From positions 1-54,313 of the forward strand of contig JAIRPX010000021.1 in the NCBI GenBank assembly GCA_031256775.1: a stretch of 54,313 nucleotides of DNA, read 5' to 3'. The notes below the pieces were generated by a model that saw only the letters and a program-made list of their open reading frames with translations, ran no database searches and had not been told where the DNA came from. This document shows, one piece after another, positions 21,501-28,950 of the stretch (its first letter is position 1; each line of letters begins with the position of its first letter). The position numbers were made by a program, and so were the translations under genes. The DNA is from Dysgonamonadaceae bacterium (lineage in GTDB: Bacteria > Bacteroidota > Bacteroidia > Bacteroidales > Azobacteroidaceae).

Positions 21501-21984
21501 AACCGATGATATATCTCTCCAAAGCGCTCTCAGATACAATATTTTTGTAAAAAACATTGATACGGAAGCTGTCTGGATGCTGATCCCTGCCGACGTCAAT
21601 ACCGGTCGAATTAAAGTGGGAACAGATTTGCAAACGGCTCTGTCATCCCATATAAAGGAATATGTGATGGATATTCCCGAAAAAGGTAATTATTCTATTG
21701 GCGTACAGGCTATTGACCAGTCGTATGCCGGAGGACGCTTCACAACTGTCGATAAATATTTTACATCTTCTCCGAAAATCGCCGGAGAAACAGATTTTCA
21801 CGTACAGACTTTCAATAACGGTTTCATTATTAAAAGTCTGTACGAAAAAAACATAACTGTATTCAACATTTTTGGGCAAAAAATTGCCTCCGGATTTACA
21901 AATAAATTCATTCATCTAAGCGGGGAAGGCGTTCATATTGTGAAAGTTGCAGAGAAAGCGATTAAGTTGGGGGCTGTTAAATAA
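18553..21984 (+). CDS. Secreted GH43-family glycosidase nested in a VCBS/FG-GAP protein, with Fn3-like and T9SS-type C-terminal domain
   Basis: Secreted enzyme of 1143 residues; GH43 enzymes are mainly beta-xylosidases and alpha-L-arabinofuranosidases. Signal peptide ends about residue 19 (WNFQAQ). Residues 36-80 are the start of an FG-GAP blade (MADFTNNGYMDLFYGGQDLG). GH43 follows at about 93-385 with catalytic candidates Asp104 (SDPDV), Asp211 (GWEDPCP) and Glu260 (SVSEGVKL). A concanavalin-like domain lies at about 389-575. The FG-GAP propeller then resumes at about 589-950 with repeated DFNNDGNLDLL, DYDHDGFNDLL and DVNGDGTLDVF calcium-loop motifs. An Fn3-like segment (about 958-1070) and a short C-terminal domain (ITVFNIFGQKIASG...GEGVHIVKV) like type IX secretion sorting domains follow. 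Its place after SusD pair 2 suggests extracellular depolymerisation before import. Confidence 0.88.
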   Translation: MKIKYFTVALLLLAWNFQAQTPSSFNRIGSHDEKIQDLFPGSHRARPVMADFTNNGYMDLFYGGQDLGSAAVNFYLKEINRDTRWGDQEDGTYVNPILNSDYSDPDVIRVGNKYYMVCSDFHFMGMQVLESDDMVNWKLCGQIYNSIDFPKYYINERYGGGSWAPSIRFHDGKFWVFFCTPDEGLFMSNTTDPAGTWSPLLNVKNISGWEDPCPLWDDDGTAYLGRSQLGGGPIIIHKMKPDGTQLLDNGVKVYEGSVSEGVKLFKKDGFYYISIPEGGVSTGWQTVLRSSNIYGPYEKRIVLEQGSTKINGPHQGALVDTPDGEWWFYHFQSKDPQGRIVHLQPATWIDGFPVIGQDFDMNGIGEPVKEWSKPAISATFPVSCPQSDDEFSSDKLGLQWQFNHNPDNDYWSLTERPDYLVIKAQKADRLKSAKNMFSQKVTGYYGEASSELDCSKMTNGQRAGLFCTGNHYNAVGCLKNADKKYIYVEMEGVVENIIETVSDTVYFKVFINGNMNEHQFYYSFDNSEFIACGRPYSLQSGDWKGSRVGIFTYNKEETSGQADFNWFHYKFDGPGKYICNVTETDKPADWHVWNEMSALVKNNGDGSFTVVQEYDADIQVSIWTNAVFFDFNNDGNLDLLIVGKGGDWRFPMSQKYARLYRNLGADGNYLFQEVYNTGLKQYCDEEYLNTISVGDYDHDGFNDLLIMSREENENRSINLYRNLNGSGKFELQANVLPANYKPTANGSVMFGDLNNDGWLDIFHTGYSNIARGIGIYKNMQDGTFQDMTPANMPGAWQSQSVLADVNGDGTLDVFITGHGDNWARYSQLYYNTINPNTGNREFELHDTGATGIDPINLANILVADFNNDGYMDMIMNGYDGSKYLTRVYYQNEQGRFIKDGQRPIFPVKDGGINMGDVNGDGNMDVIIAGSKGSDMDYAYNSPVRIYENNPAEAGLQNNQPPSPPDFVNAEYKDGKLTISWGEATDDISLQSALRYNIFVKNIDTEAVWMLIPADVNTGRIKVGTDLQTALSSHIKEYVMDIPEKGNYSIGVQAIDQSYAGGRFTTVDKYFTSSPKIAGETDFHVQTFNNGFIIKSLYEKNITVFNIFGQKIASGFTNKFIHLSGEGVHIVKVAEKAIKLGAVK

Positions 21985-22971
21985 ATGAAAACGATGGACG
22001 TCAGGACTTTCCGCCTTGAAAATTCAAGCGGCGCTTATGTGGAAGTAACAAATTATGGTGCAACGCTACTGTCGGTAGTAGTTCCTGATAAATCTGGTCG
22101 GATGGATAATATCATTCTGCGCTACGACAGAATAGAAGATTATTTTTCCGACCGGTTTTATACAGGCTCAACTATTGGACGAATTGCCAATCGCATTGCT
22201 CGCGCACAGTTCAAACTAAACGGAAAAACTTATCTCTTAGATAAAAACGACGGTAAAAATACCAATCATGGCGGGTTTACAGGGTTTAATTCCCGAATAT
22301 TCGATTATCAGGCAAATGATGATCAGGTAATATTTAAATTATTGAGTAAGAATGGAGAAAACGGTTTCCCAGGAAATATCTTCCTCACGGTTAGTTACTC
22401 TTTTTCAGACGCTAATGAGTTGCGCATCGAATATAGCGCCGTTTCGGACATGGACACTCCTTTCAATCCGACAAATCACGCCTATTTCAACTTAAACGGC
22501 TGTAAAACAAATATTTTAAGCCATGAACTCAAAGTTTTCGCCGACCATTATCTTGAAACGGACAATGAATATATTCCCACCGGAAAAATTTTACCGCTTG
22601 CAGGTTCGGCTTTCGATTTCAGTGATTACAGAAATCTTTTTCCAACAATAAACACTTATTTCATCGGTAATTCCAGCGAAAGGCTCAACTGTTTGGCTTC
22701 ACTCAGGGAATCGTCTTCGGGTCGCATACTGAACGTATATTCGTCCATGCCTGGAATACAGATTTATACAGGCGATTTTCTTGCCAACCCATTTTTCCCT
22801 CTGAACGGAATAGCATTGGAAGCGCAATTTTATCCGGACTTTTTAAACCAAAGCCATTTCCCTTCCTGCATGATTTTACGGGGAGAAGAAATGAAGCAAT
22901 GGATTGTATTTGAATTAGGAATTATGAATTATGAATTGGCTGGCGCGAGCGTTAGCGAAGCAATGTCCTGA
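21985..22971 (+). CDS. galM: Aldose 1-epimerase (galactose mutarotase) with repeat-derived tail
   Basis: Interconverts alpha and beta anomers of free hexoses and pentoses after uptake. There is no signal peptide, so it is cytoplasmic. 328 residues. Family motifs are TNHGGFTGFN with His95, NPTNHAYFNLNG with His165 as acid, and ALEAQFYPD with Glu279 as base. The ATG directly abuts the stop of the GH43 gene (zero-base gap), indicating translational coupling. The recognisable fold ends near residue 311 (EEMKQWIVFEL); the last 17 residues (GIMNYELAGASVSEAMS) are translated from an AT-rich heptamer tract and a piece of the dispersed palindromic repeat. It is the last gene of the PUL run and a terminator overlaps its stop. 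Confidence 0.9.
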   Translation: MKTMDVRTFRLENSSGAYVEVTNYGATLLSVVVPDKSGRMDNIILRYDRIEDYFSDRFYTGSTIGRIANRIARAQFKLNGKTYLLDKNDGKNTNHGGFTGFNSRIFDYQANDDQVIFKLLSKNGENGFPGNIFLTVSYSFSDANELRIEYSAVSDMDTPFNPTNHAYFNLNGCKTNILSHELKVFADHYLETDNEYIPTGKILPLAGSAFDFSDYRNLFPTINTYFIGNSSERLNCLASLRESSSGRILNVYSSMPGIQIYTGDFLANPFFPLNGIALEAQFYPDFLNQSHFPSCMILRGEEMKQWIVFELGIMNYELAGASVSEAMS

Positions 22972-22984
22972 AAGGGACATTTTT
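22962..22984 (+). terminator. Rho-independent terminator overlapping the galM stop
   Basis: AATGTCC (22962-22968) pairs with GGACATT (22975-22981), a 7-bp perfect stem with a 6-base loop, followed by T residues. The galM stop TGA is at the start of the loop. It closes the long PUL transcript. Confidence 0.65.
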
Positions 22985-23026
22985 ACTTCTGATTCGCATT
23001 ATCAATATCTAAACTCTAATATCTAA

Positions 23027-23054
23027 TTTTTTTAGCTCATTCGGGCTAAAAAAA
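23027..23054. terminator. Second hairpin, bidirectional in form
   Basis: TTTTTTTAGC (23027-23036) and GCTAAAAAAA (23045-23054) are a perfect 10-bp inverted repeat with an 8-base loop. The T and A tracts on both sides would let it work in either direction. It lies between the PUL and the next receptor gene. Confidence 0.5.
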
Positions 23055-23082
23055 CGTTTTCAACCCCCGATTCGCATGAATT

Positions 23083-23113
23083 AGCTTTCGAGCTTTCGAG
23101 CTTTCGAGCTTTT
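23083..23113. repeat. AGCTTTCG tandem repeat
   Basis: Three complete copies of the 8-base unit AGCTTTCG (23083-23106) and a fourth partial copy running into a T tract. No gene function was seen; it is a simple repeat between the PUL terminators and the next gene. Confidence 0.75.
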
Positions 23114-23153
23114 TTTCTTCACAATTATACGTAATGTTTACATTTTTCGTTAA

Positions 23154-23216
23154 TATACTCTGCACGGCATGGTTTTGTGCAACGTCATTACACAAAATTA
23201 AACCGCGTAAAGTATA
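23154..23216. repeat. Minimal copy of the dispersed inverted repeat (box 3 arms only)
   Basis: Left arm TATACTCTGCACGG...TTTTGTGCAACGTCATT and right arm ACACAAAATTAAACCGCG...AGTATA match the outer arms of the core in the large repeat at 30860-31030, but the interior (GCAATCC-type arms and spacer) is missing. It is a deletion derivative or a simpler relative of that family, 24 bases upstream of the receptor gene. Confidence 0.75.
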
Positions 23217-23239
23217 GAATAATTGTGTTTTAAAAATAT

Positions 23240-25624
23240 ATGAACATTCGTTTTTTTGCAGTCTTCTTTTTTGTTATGTTTTCCTGTTTTACATTTGCGC
23301 AGCAAGTGAAAATTTCAGGCGTGGTATCAGATCCCGACGGATTTCCCGTTGAGCTGGTAAATGTTTGGGTGAAAGGTACTGCTATCGGAACTTTCACTAA
23401 TGAAAAAGGCAAATATTCCCTGTCGTTGAACGCTAAAGATTCCATAACCCTGACGTTTTCCTGTCTTGGATATAATACAACTCAGGTAAAACTCTTTGCG
23501 TCGGAAGGACATGTAGCAGTAAATGTTAAAATGCAGATAGAAACTTATGAACTTGAGGAGGCTGTCGTTACAAGAAACAGAATACAAACCGGCGCAATGA
23601 AAGAAATTAAAGCCGACCAGATGCGTCTTGCTGTCGATGCTACGGGCGGCAGCGTTGAATCGTTTATCATGACTGCCGGACAGGGCGTTTCATCCGTCAA
23701 TGAATTGAGTTCGCAGTATTCCGTCAGGGGCGGCAGTTATAATGAAAATATGGTATATGTCAACGGGATAGAAATTTATCGTCCTTTATTGATTCGTAGC
23801 GGGCAGCAGGAAGGGTTGAGCTTTATCAATCCCGACCTGACAGGACGTATCCGCTTTTCTTCCGGTGGATTTGAACCTTGCTATGGCGACAAAATGTCGT
23901 CGGTTTTGGATGTAACCTATAAAACGCCTAAAAGACTTGAAGGAGGAGTTACTGCCAGTATGCTGGGCGGAAATATTTATCTTGGAAGCGCTACGGGAAA
24001 ATTTTCCCAAATCACGGGATTTCGCTATAAAAGAGGAACAACGCTCCTGAAAACCTTAGATACGAGGGGCGATTACAATCCGTCGGCAATGGATATGCAA
24101 ACGTTTATGACTTATGCTTTTACCCCGAATTTAAGTTTAAGTTTACATGGATACTATTCAAATAATACTTATGATTTTAATCCAAGCGAGAGGGTAACTT
24201 CTTATGGAACGATGAACGATCCGCGCCGGTTCAGGGTTTATTACGATGGAAAAGAACGCGACCGTTTCCGGACTTTATTCGGCGCTGCTACATTGAAATA
24301 TGCTCTTGGCGAAAGAAGCGATATTTCCCTGCAATTTTCAGGTTTCCAGTCGAGAGAGGAAGAAACCTACGACATCACAGGCGAATACTGGATAAGCAAC
24401 GTAGTGGGAAAAGACGAAGAAAACATAGGTACGGGACTGTTTCATCAACATTCCCGCGATTTTCTGAATGCAGAGGTGACAAATGCTTCTGTTACGGGCA
24501 ATATTGGTATTGCGCGACATGCCCTGCGATGGTCGCTTGGATTACAGAAGGAAGGCATTAAAGACCGTAACAAAGAATGGGAATTGCATGATTCGTTAGG
24601 TTATTCGCTACCGCTTAACGATGATAAATTAATGGTATTCAGTAATTTACATTCTAAAAACGAAATTTTTTCCCGTCGCTATTCAGGATATATTCAGGAT
24701 ACGTACAAGTTCAGGGTCAATGAAGGAATATTGTCAATAACCGCAGGATTAAGAGGAAGTTATTGGAATTACAACGATGAATGGGTTGTCAGTCCGCGCC
24801 TGTCGCTGGGATTTATTCCTTCAAAACATCAGAATATCACATTGCGCTTTGCAACAGGTTTTTATTATCAACCTCCTTTCTACAAGGAATTTAGAAAAGT
24901 AGTTACGGACGATGCCGCCAATTCTTCCATAGTCCTGAATAAAAATATACGGTCGCAACGCTCGCTTCATTTTGTCTTGGGAGGCGATTACGAATTTAAA
25001 GTTTACCAGCGTCCATTCAAGTTCACTGTCGAAATGTATTATAAAAAATTAGATAATCTGGTGCCATATACGATAGACAACGTAAAAGTTTGGTATTACG
25101 GAGAAAATATTTCAAAAGGCTATACAATGGGATTCGACGCAAAGCTGTTCGGACAGTTCGTACCTGGAACCGATTCATGGATAGGGTTTTCGCTGATGCA
25201 GGCTAAACAATACATAAATGGGAAAAAAGTTTCTTTGCCTACCGATCAGCCATATAATTTCACATTTTACTATACGGAAATTTACAAAAAATGTCAGGGT
25301 AATCTGCGGGTAATCTGGTCGGCAGGACTGCCATTCAGCGCACCCGGCGACAGTTACAATTTCGCACTGACTGCTCCGCCTTACCGCAGGGTTGATTTAG
25401 GCTTCTCGTATTGCTTACTGAGCGAAAAAGAAATTGAATACAGGGACAATTCCATACTGCGCCATTTGCGCAACGTATGGGTAGGCGTCGATTGTTTCAA
25501 TTTATTTGACATTCGTAATGTCAGTTCCTATTCCTGGTTTACGGATGTGAACGGCTACAAGAATGCCGTTCCTGATAAATTAACCGGACGCCAACTAAAT
25601 GTTAAATTGATAGTTGAATTTTAA
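23240..25624 (+). CDS. TonB-dependent receptor with carboxypeptidase-regulatory-like N-terminal domain
   Basis: Outer-membrane receptor of 794 residues. Signal peptide ends CFTFAQ. A carboxypeptidase-regulatory-like domain occupies about 23-108 (ISGVVSDPDGFPVELVNVWV). The plug (about 120-225) includes ELSSQYSVRGGSYNENMVYV and YGDKMSSVLDVTYKTP, and a barrel follows to the C-terminus QLNVKLIVEF. It is shorter than SusC, lacks SusC plug signatures and has no SusD partner, so it is more likely a siderophore, cofactor or peptide-type receptor than a polysaccharide importer. It is flanked by repeats on both sides, so it is probably transcribed alone. No consensus promoter was found in the 270 bases upstream. 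Ligand unknown. Confidence 0.9.
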   Translation: MNIRFFAVFFFVMFSCFTFAQQVKISGVVSDPDGFPVELVNVWVKGTAIGTFTNEKGKYSLSLNAKDSITLTFSCLGYNTTQVKLFASEGHVAVNVKMQIETYELEEAVVTRNRIQTGAMKEIKADQMRLAVDATGGSVESFIMTAGQGVSSVNELSSQYSVRGGSYNENMVYVNGIEIYRPLLIRSGQQEGLSFINPDLTGRIRFSSGGFEPCYGDKMSSVLDVTYKTPKRLEGGVTASMLGGNIYLGSATGKFSQITGFRYKRGTTLLKTLDTRGDYNPSAMDMQTFMTYAFTPNLSLSLHGYYSNNTYDFNPSERVTSYGTMNDPRRFRVYYDGKERDRFRTLFGAATLKYALGERSDISLQFSGFQSREEETYDITGEYWISNVVGKDEENIGTGLFHQHSRDFLNAEVTNASVTGNIGIARHALRWSLGLQKEGIKDRNKEWELHDSLGYSLPLNDDKLMVFSNLHSKNEIFSRRYSGYIQDTYKFRVNEGILSITAGLRGSYWNYNDEWVVSPRLSLGFIPSKHQNITLRFATGFYYQPPFYKEFRKVVTDDAANSSIVLNKNIRSQRSLHFVLGGDYEFKVYQRPFKFTVEMYYKKLDNLVPYTIDNVKVWYYGENISKGYTMGFDAKLFGQFVPGTDSWIGFSLMQAKQYINGKKVSLPTDQPYNFTFYYTEIYKKCQGNLRVIWSAGLPFSAPGDSYNFALTAPPYRRVDLGFSYCLLSEKEIEYRDNSILRHLRNVWVGVDCFNLFDIRNVSSYSWFTDVNGYKNAVPDKLTGRQLNVKLIVEF

Positions 25625-25990
25625 TCCGTTTTTGACGGTTTACGAGACACGTAGCGCGAAAGTTGCGCCAGCCAATTCATAATTCATAATTTTTTCTGGA
25701 TTGCTTCGCTATCGCTCGGATGACGAGACACGCTTTCGTGCCTTTTTTATCATCATTCATAGTGTCTCTTATATTGAATTTGAATGATTATTGAACAAAA
25801 AAAGACTTATTTGTATGATAAATTTCTATTTTTGGGGTTTAAAGTGAAATTTCCCGATTATTTTTTCTGTTTTTTGAAATTTATTGTACTTTTGCGTTTT
25901 ATTTCAGTAATTGTCTGATTTAATCAATTATTTATTTGTATACAAAAAAGTTTATATAATTTCAATTTTAATTTTAAACCGATATTGTTT
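25625..25990. other. Gene-free spacer with repeat fragments and promoter of the glycan-synthesis operon
   Basis: A 366-base spacer. Its first part holds a small hairpin CCGT/ACGG (25626-25638), an AATTCATA duplication, and a half arm of the dispersed repeat (CTGGATTGCTTCGCTATCGCTCGGATGACG, split across 25696-25725). A CACG/CGTG hairpin followed by a T run at about 25729-25747 may terminate transcription. The AT-rich second half carries the promoter of the next operon. No coding potential was seen. Confidence 0.7.
25887..25894 (+). promoter_or_regulatory. Bacteroidetes -7 element TACTTTTG before the glycan-synthesis operon
   Basis: The octamer fits TAnnTTTG. The position 20 bases upstream is TTTT rather than TTTG, so the -33 element is weak. 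The leader to the ATG at 25991 would be about 90 bases. Confidence 0.5.
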
Positions 25991-27178
25991 ATGAAATTTG
26001 ATATATGCGTGATTGGTGGTTGTGGACATGTGGGATTGCCTCTGGCAATAATGCTCGCCGTCAAAGGTAAAAATGTCTGCATTTATGATACGAATGATGC
26101 TAACATTGCTGTTGTTCAGTCGGGAACTATTCCATTTTTTGAAGAAGGTGCAGAACCGTTGTTGAAACAGGTTTTGAAAGAAGGAAGGCTTCATTTCTCT
26201 AACAAACCTGATGTAGTTTCCGAAAGCGAAACGGCTATCCTGATTATTGGTACGCCGGTTGACGAACATCTGAACCCGATGTTCCGTGTGATGAAAAAGG
26301 TTATAGACGACCTGTTGCCTTATTTTTACGAAGGACAGTTGCTGATTTTGCGGAGTACCGTTTATCCGGGACTGAGCAAACGCATCAACGACTGGTTCTG
26401 TGAGGCAGGAAAAAATATTCACCTGTCGTTCTGCCCTGAAAGGATACTGGAAGGCAAAGCTATAGAAGAACTTGAAAGTCTTCCCCAGATCATTTCTTCG
26501 TTTACGAAAGAAGGCGTTGAACGCTCGTCGGAACTGTTTTCCCTGCTTACAAAAGATCTGATTGTCGTTGAACCGATGGAAGCTGAACTGGCAAAACTTT
26601 TTACCAATTCGTGGCGCTACATGAAATTTGCCGTAGCAAACCAGTTTTACATGATGGCAAACGACTATCATCTTGATTTCTACAATATTTATCACGCCAT
26701 GACGCATAATTACAGCCGAACCAAAGATTTCCCGCGTCCTGGCTTTGCAGCCGGTCCCTGCCTGTTCAAGGATACGATGCAGCTGGCAGCATTCAACAAT
26801 AATAATTTCCATTTAGGACATACGGCAATGCTTATAAATGAAGGTTTGCCCAACTATGTGGTTTCCTGCCTTAAAAAAGAGTATGATCTGTCCGAAATGA
26901 AAGTTGGAATTTTAGGTATGGCTTTCAAGGCGGAAAGCGACGATATACGCGAATCGCTTTCATATAAGTTGAAAAAGATTCTGGAAATTGAAGCAGGACT
27001 GGTGCTGTGCGCCGATCCATACGTGAAAGATCGTTCGCTTGTAAGCGAAGAAACAGTTTTGCAGGAAAGCGACATAATAATCATCGCCGCTCCGCACAAA
27101 CGGTATAAACAGCTGAGTATCGCAAATAAAAAAGTAATTGACATCTGGAATATATTAAACAGAGGAGGAAAAATATGA
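25991..27178 (+). CDS. Nucleotide-sugar dehydrogenase (UDP-Glc/GDP-Man/UDP-ManNAc dehydrogenase family)
   Basis: Oxidises the C6 hydroxyl of a nucleotide sugar to a uronate with two NAD+. 395 residues from ATG 25991; an in-frame TTG at 25985 would add two residues and is less likely. The N-terminal Rossmann motif is CVIGGCGHVGLPLA. The central domain has NSWRYMKFAVANQFY with the usual Lys region, and the catalytic Cys257 lies in AAGPCLFKD. The C-terminal domain has GILGMAFKAESDDIRESLS, typical of the family. The specific substrate cannot be read from motifs. It overlaps the next gene by 4 bases (ATGA) after a clear AGAGGAGG sequence, and begins an operon of sugar-nucleotide and glycosyltransferase genes. 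Confidence 0.9.
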   Translation: MKFDICVIGGCGHVGLPLAIMLAVKGKNVCIYDTNDANIAVVQSGTIPFFEEGAEPLLKQVLKEGRLHFSNKPDVVSESETAILIIGTPVDEHLNPMFRVMKKVIDDLLPYFYEGQLLILRSTVYPGLSKRINDWFCEAGKNIHLSFCPERILEGKAIEELESLPQIISSFTKEGVERSSELFSLLTKDLIVVEPMEAELAKLFTNSWRYMKFAVANQFYMMANDYHLDFYNIYHAMTHNYSRTKDFPRPGFAAGPCLFKDTMQLAAFNNNNFHLGHTAMLINEGLPNYVVSCLKKEYDLSEMKVGILGMAFKAESDDIRESLSYKLKKILEIEAGLVLCADPYVKDRSLVSEETVLQESDIIIIAAPHKRYKQLSIANKKVIDIWNILNRGGKI

Positions 27179-28194
27179 AAATATTAGTTACCGGTTCTGC
27201 CGGATTTATAGCAGGTTATTTGGTCGAGGAATTGCTGAAACATGGACATCATGTTGTTGGTATCGACAATTACAGTAAATATGGATTCGTTGAAAAAAGT
27301 TATGATAATCACCCCAATTACAGTATCGTAAAGGGCGATGTGAAAGACATGCCCCTGATGCGCGAACTGATTGCCGACTGCGACCAGGTTGTGGCAATTG
27401 CGGCAATGATAGGCGGCATCACTTATTTTCACGAATATGCTTATGATTTACTGGCTGAAAATGAGCGCATTACTGCTTCCACTTTTGACGCCGCAATCTG
27501 GGCTTTCAAAGAAAAAAAACTAAAAAAAATCAATGTGCTTTCTTCGTCAATGGTGTTTGAAAGCGCAAGTCTTTATCCGACGCCCGAAGGAGAACAGCTG
27601 AAATGTCCGCCGCCACTTTCCACTTACGGGTTTCAGAAATTAGCCTGCGAATATTTCGCCAAAGGAGCTTACGAGCAATATAAACTCCCTTACACCATTA
27701 TCCGCCCGTTCAATTGCGTCGGTACGGGTGAGCAGCGGGCTAAAAATGAAAAGGAAATCATGTCGGGCAATGTGAAATTGGCTATGAGCCACGTAGTTCC
27801 CGATTTGGTGCAAAAAGTTGTCAAGGGACAGGATCCTCTGCATATACTCGGATCTGGCGAACAGATTCGTCATTATACCTACGGCGGCGATTTGGCGCGC
27901 GGCATCCGTTTATGTATCGAAAGCGAAAAGGCGATTAACAACGATTTCAACCTTTCCACGCCGGTTTCAACTACCGTCAAGGAGTTATCTACTTTGATTT
28001 GGAAGAAACTCAACGGCGATAAACCATTGAAATTTGTTCATGACAAAGCCTTTGAATACGATGTACAGAAGCGGGTACCGTCGGTTGAGAAAGCAAAGAA
28101 AGTTTTGGGCTTCGAAGCGAATACCGATTTGAGCGCTACGCTCGACGAGGTAATACCCTGGGTAAAACAGCAAATCGAACTGGGAAATATTTGA
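27175..28194 (+). CDS. NAD-dependent epimerase/dehydratase (extended SDR) acting on a nucleotide sugar
   Basis: 339 residues. The N-terminal Rossmann motif is TGSAGFIAGYLVEEL. The catalytic Ser is in NVLSSSMVFES and the Tyr-x-x-x-Lys pair in STYGFQKLACE. These define an extended short-chain dehydrogenase that changes a nucleotide sugar, with RPFNCVGTGEQ as a substrate-loop motif. It overlaps the upstream dehydrogenase by 4 bases and is preceded by a purine-rich AGAGGAGG, unusual in this genome. Probably it acts on the same sugar pathway. Exact reaction (epimerase, decarboxylase or dehydratase) is unresolved. Confidence 0.88.
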   Translation: MKILVTGSAGFIAGYLVEELLKHGHHVVGIDNYSKYGFVEKSYDNHPNYSIVKGDVKDMPLMRELIADCDQVVAIAAMIGGITYFHEYAYDLLAENERITASTFDAAIWAFKEKKLKKINVLSSSMVFESASLYPTPEGEQLKCPPPLSTYGFQKLACEYFAKGAYEQYKLPYTIIRPFNCVGTGEQRAKNEKEIMSGNVKLAMSHVVPDLVQKVVKGQDPLHILGSGEQIRHYTYGGDLARGIRLCIESEKAINNDFNLSTPVSTTVKELSTLIWKKLNGDKPLKFVHDKAFEYDVQKRVPSVEKAKKVLGFEANTDLSATLDEVIPWVKQQIELGNI

Positions 28195-28199
28195 TATAG

Positions 28200-28931
28200 A
28201 TGAATAGGTTAACTATAGTCATCCCCGTTTATAATGAAGCGGGAAATATTAAAACTGCTCTTGACAGGATTGAAGCGCAAGTGAATATACCACGCGAAAT
28301 CCTGATAGTATATGATATGGAAGAAGATACTACGGTTCCGGTAGTTCGCGAAATTTCAGGCAGTTATTCAAATCCTGTCCATCTGTTGAAAAACAAATAC
28401 GGGCGTGGAGTGTTATATGCTATAAAGACAGGATTGGAAGAAGCGCGTGGCGAATTTGTGATTGTTACGATGGCTGATTTGTCTGATCCGCCAGAAATAA
28501 TGAATGATATGTATGCAAAAACAGTAAACGAAAACGCCGATCTGGTGTGTGCTTCACGCTACATGAAAGGTGGCAAACAATACGGAGGTCCTTTCCTGAA
28601 GGGGCTGTTTTCTCGTGTAGCCGGTTTGTCTCTGCACGTGCTTACAAACATTCCCACACACGATATTTCAAACAGTTTCAAAATGTACCGCAAATCAATG
28701 CTTGATACAATCGGAATTGAAAGTAAAGGCGGTTTTGAAATCGGCATGGAAATTACCGTGAAAGCGTTTATTGCAGGTTTCAAAATTTCGGAAGTCCCCA
28801 CAGCATGGCACGACCGTTCGGACGGACAGTCAAACTTTAAATTGTGGAAATGGTTGCCTAATTATTTGCACTGGTACTGGCTGTGCGTAAAATGTAAATG
28901 GAGCGGAAAAGTTAAAAATAACAAACAGTAA
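28200..28931 (+). CDS. Family 2 glycosyltransferase, dolichol/polyprenyl-phosphate sugar synthase type
   Basis: 243 residues. The fold begins LTIVIPVYNEAGNIKTALDR and contains a metal-binding acidic motif MADLSDPPE (ADxSD type) and FKMYRKSML, the pattern of dolichyl-phosphate mannose synthase-like GT2 enzymes. No C-terminal membrane helices are present, so it is a short membrane-associated form. It starts 5 bases after the epimerase. Inference: it loads a sugar on polyprenyl phosphate, which the membrane protein encoded next could use as donor. Confidence 0.88.
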   Translation: MNRLTIVIPVYNEAGNIKTALDRIEAQVNIPREILIVYDMEEDTTVPVVREISGSYSNPVHLLKNKYGRGVLYAIKTGLEEARGEFVIVTMADLSDPPEIMNDMYAKTVNENADLVCASRYMKGGKQYGGPFLKGLFSRVAGLSLHVLTNIPTHDISNSFKMYRKSMLDTIGIESKGGFEIGMEITVKAFIAGFKISEVPTAWHDRSDGQSNFKLWKWLPNYLHWYWLCVKCKWSGKVKNNKQ

Positions 28932-28950
28932 TATTTATTACTTTGATTGG

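Noticed and set aside
23240-25624. Idea that the single TonB receptor belongs to the PUL
   Set aside because: It is separated by two terminators and repeats, lacks SusC signatures and has no SusD partner.
25952-26812. 286-codon minus-strand open frame
   Set aside because: It is antisense to the nucleotide-sugar dehydrogenase whose catalytic motifs are clear.
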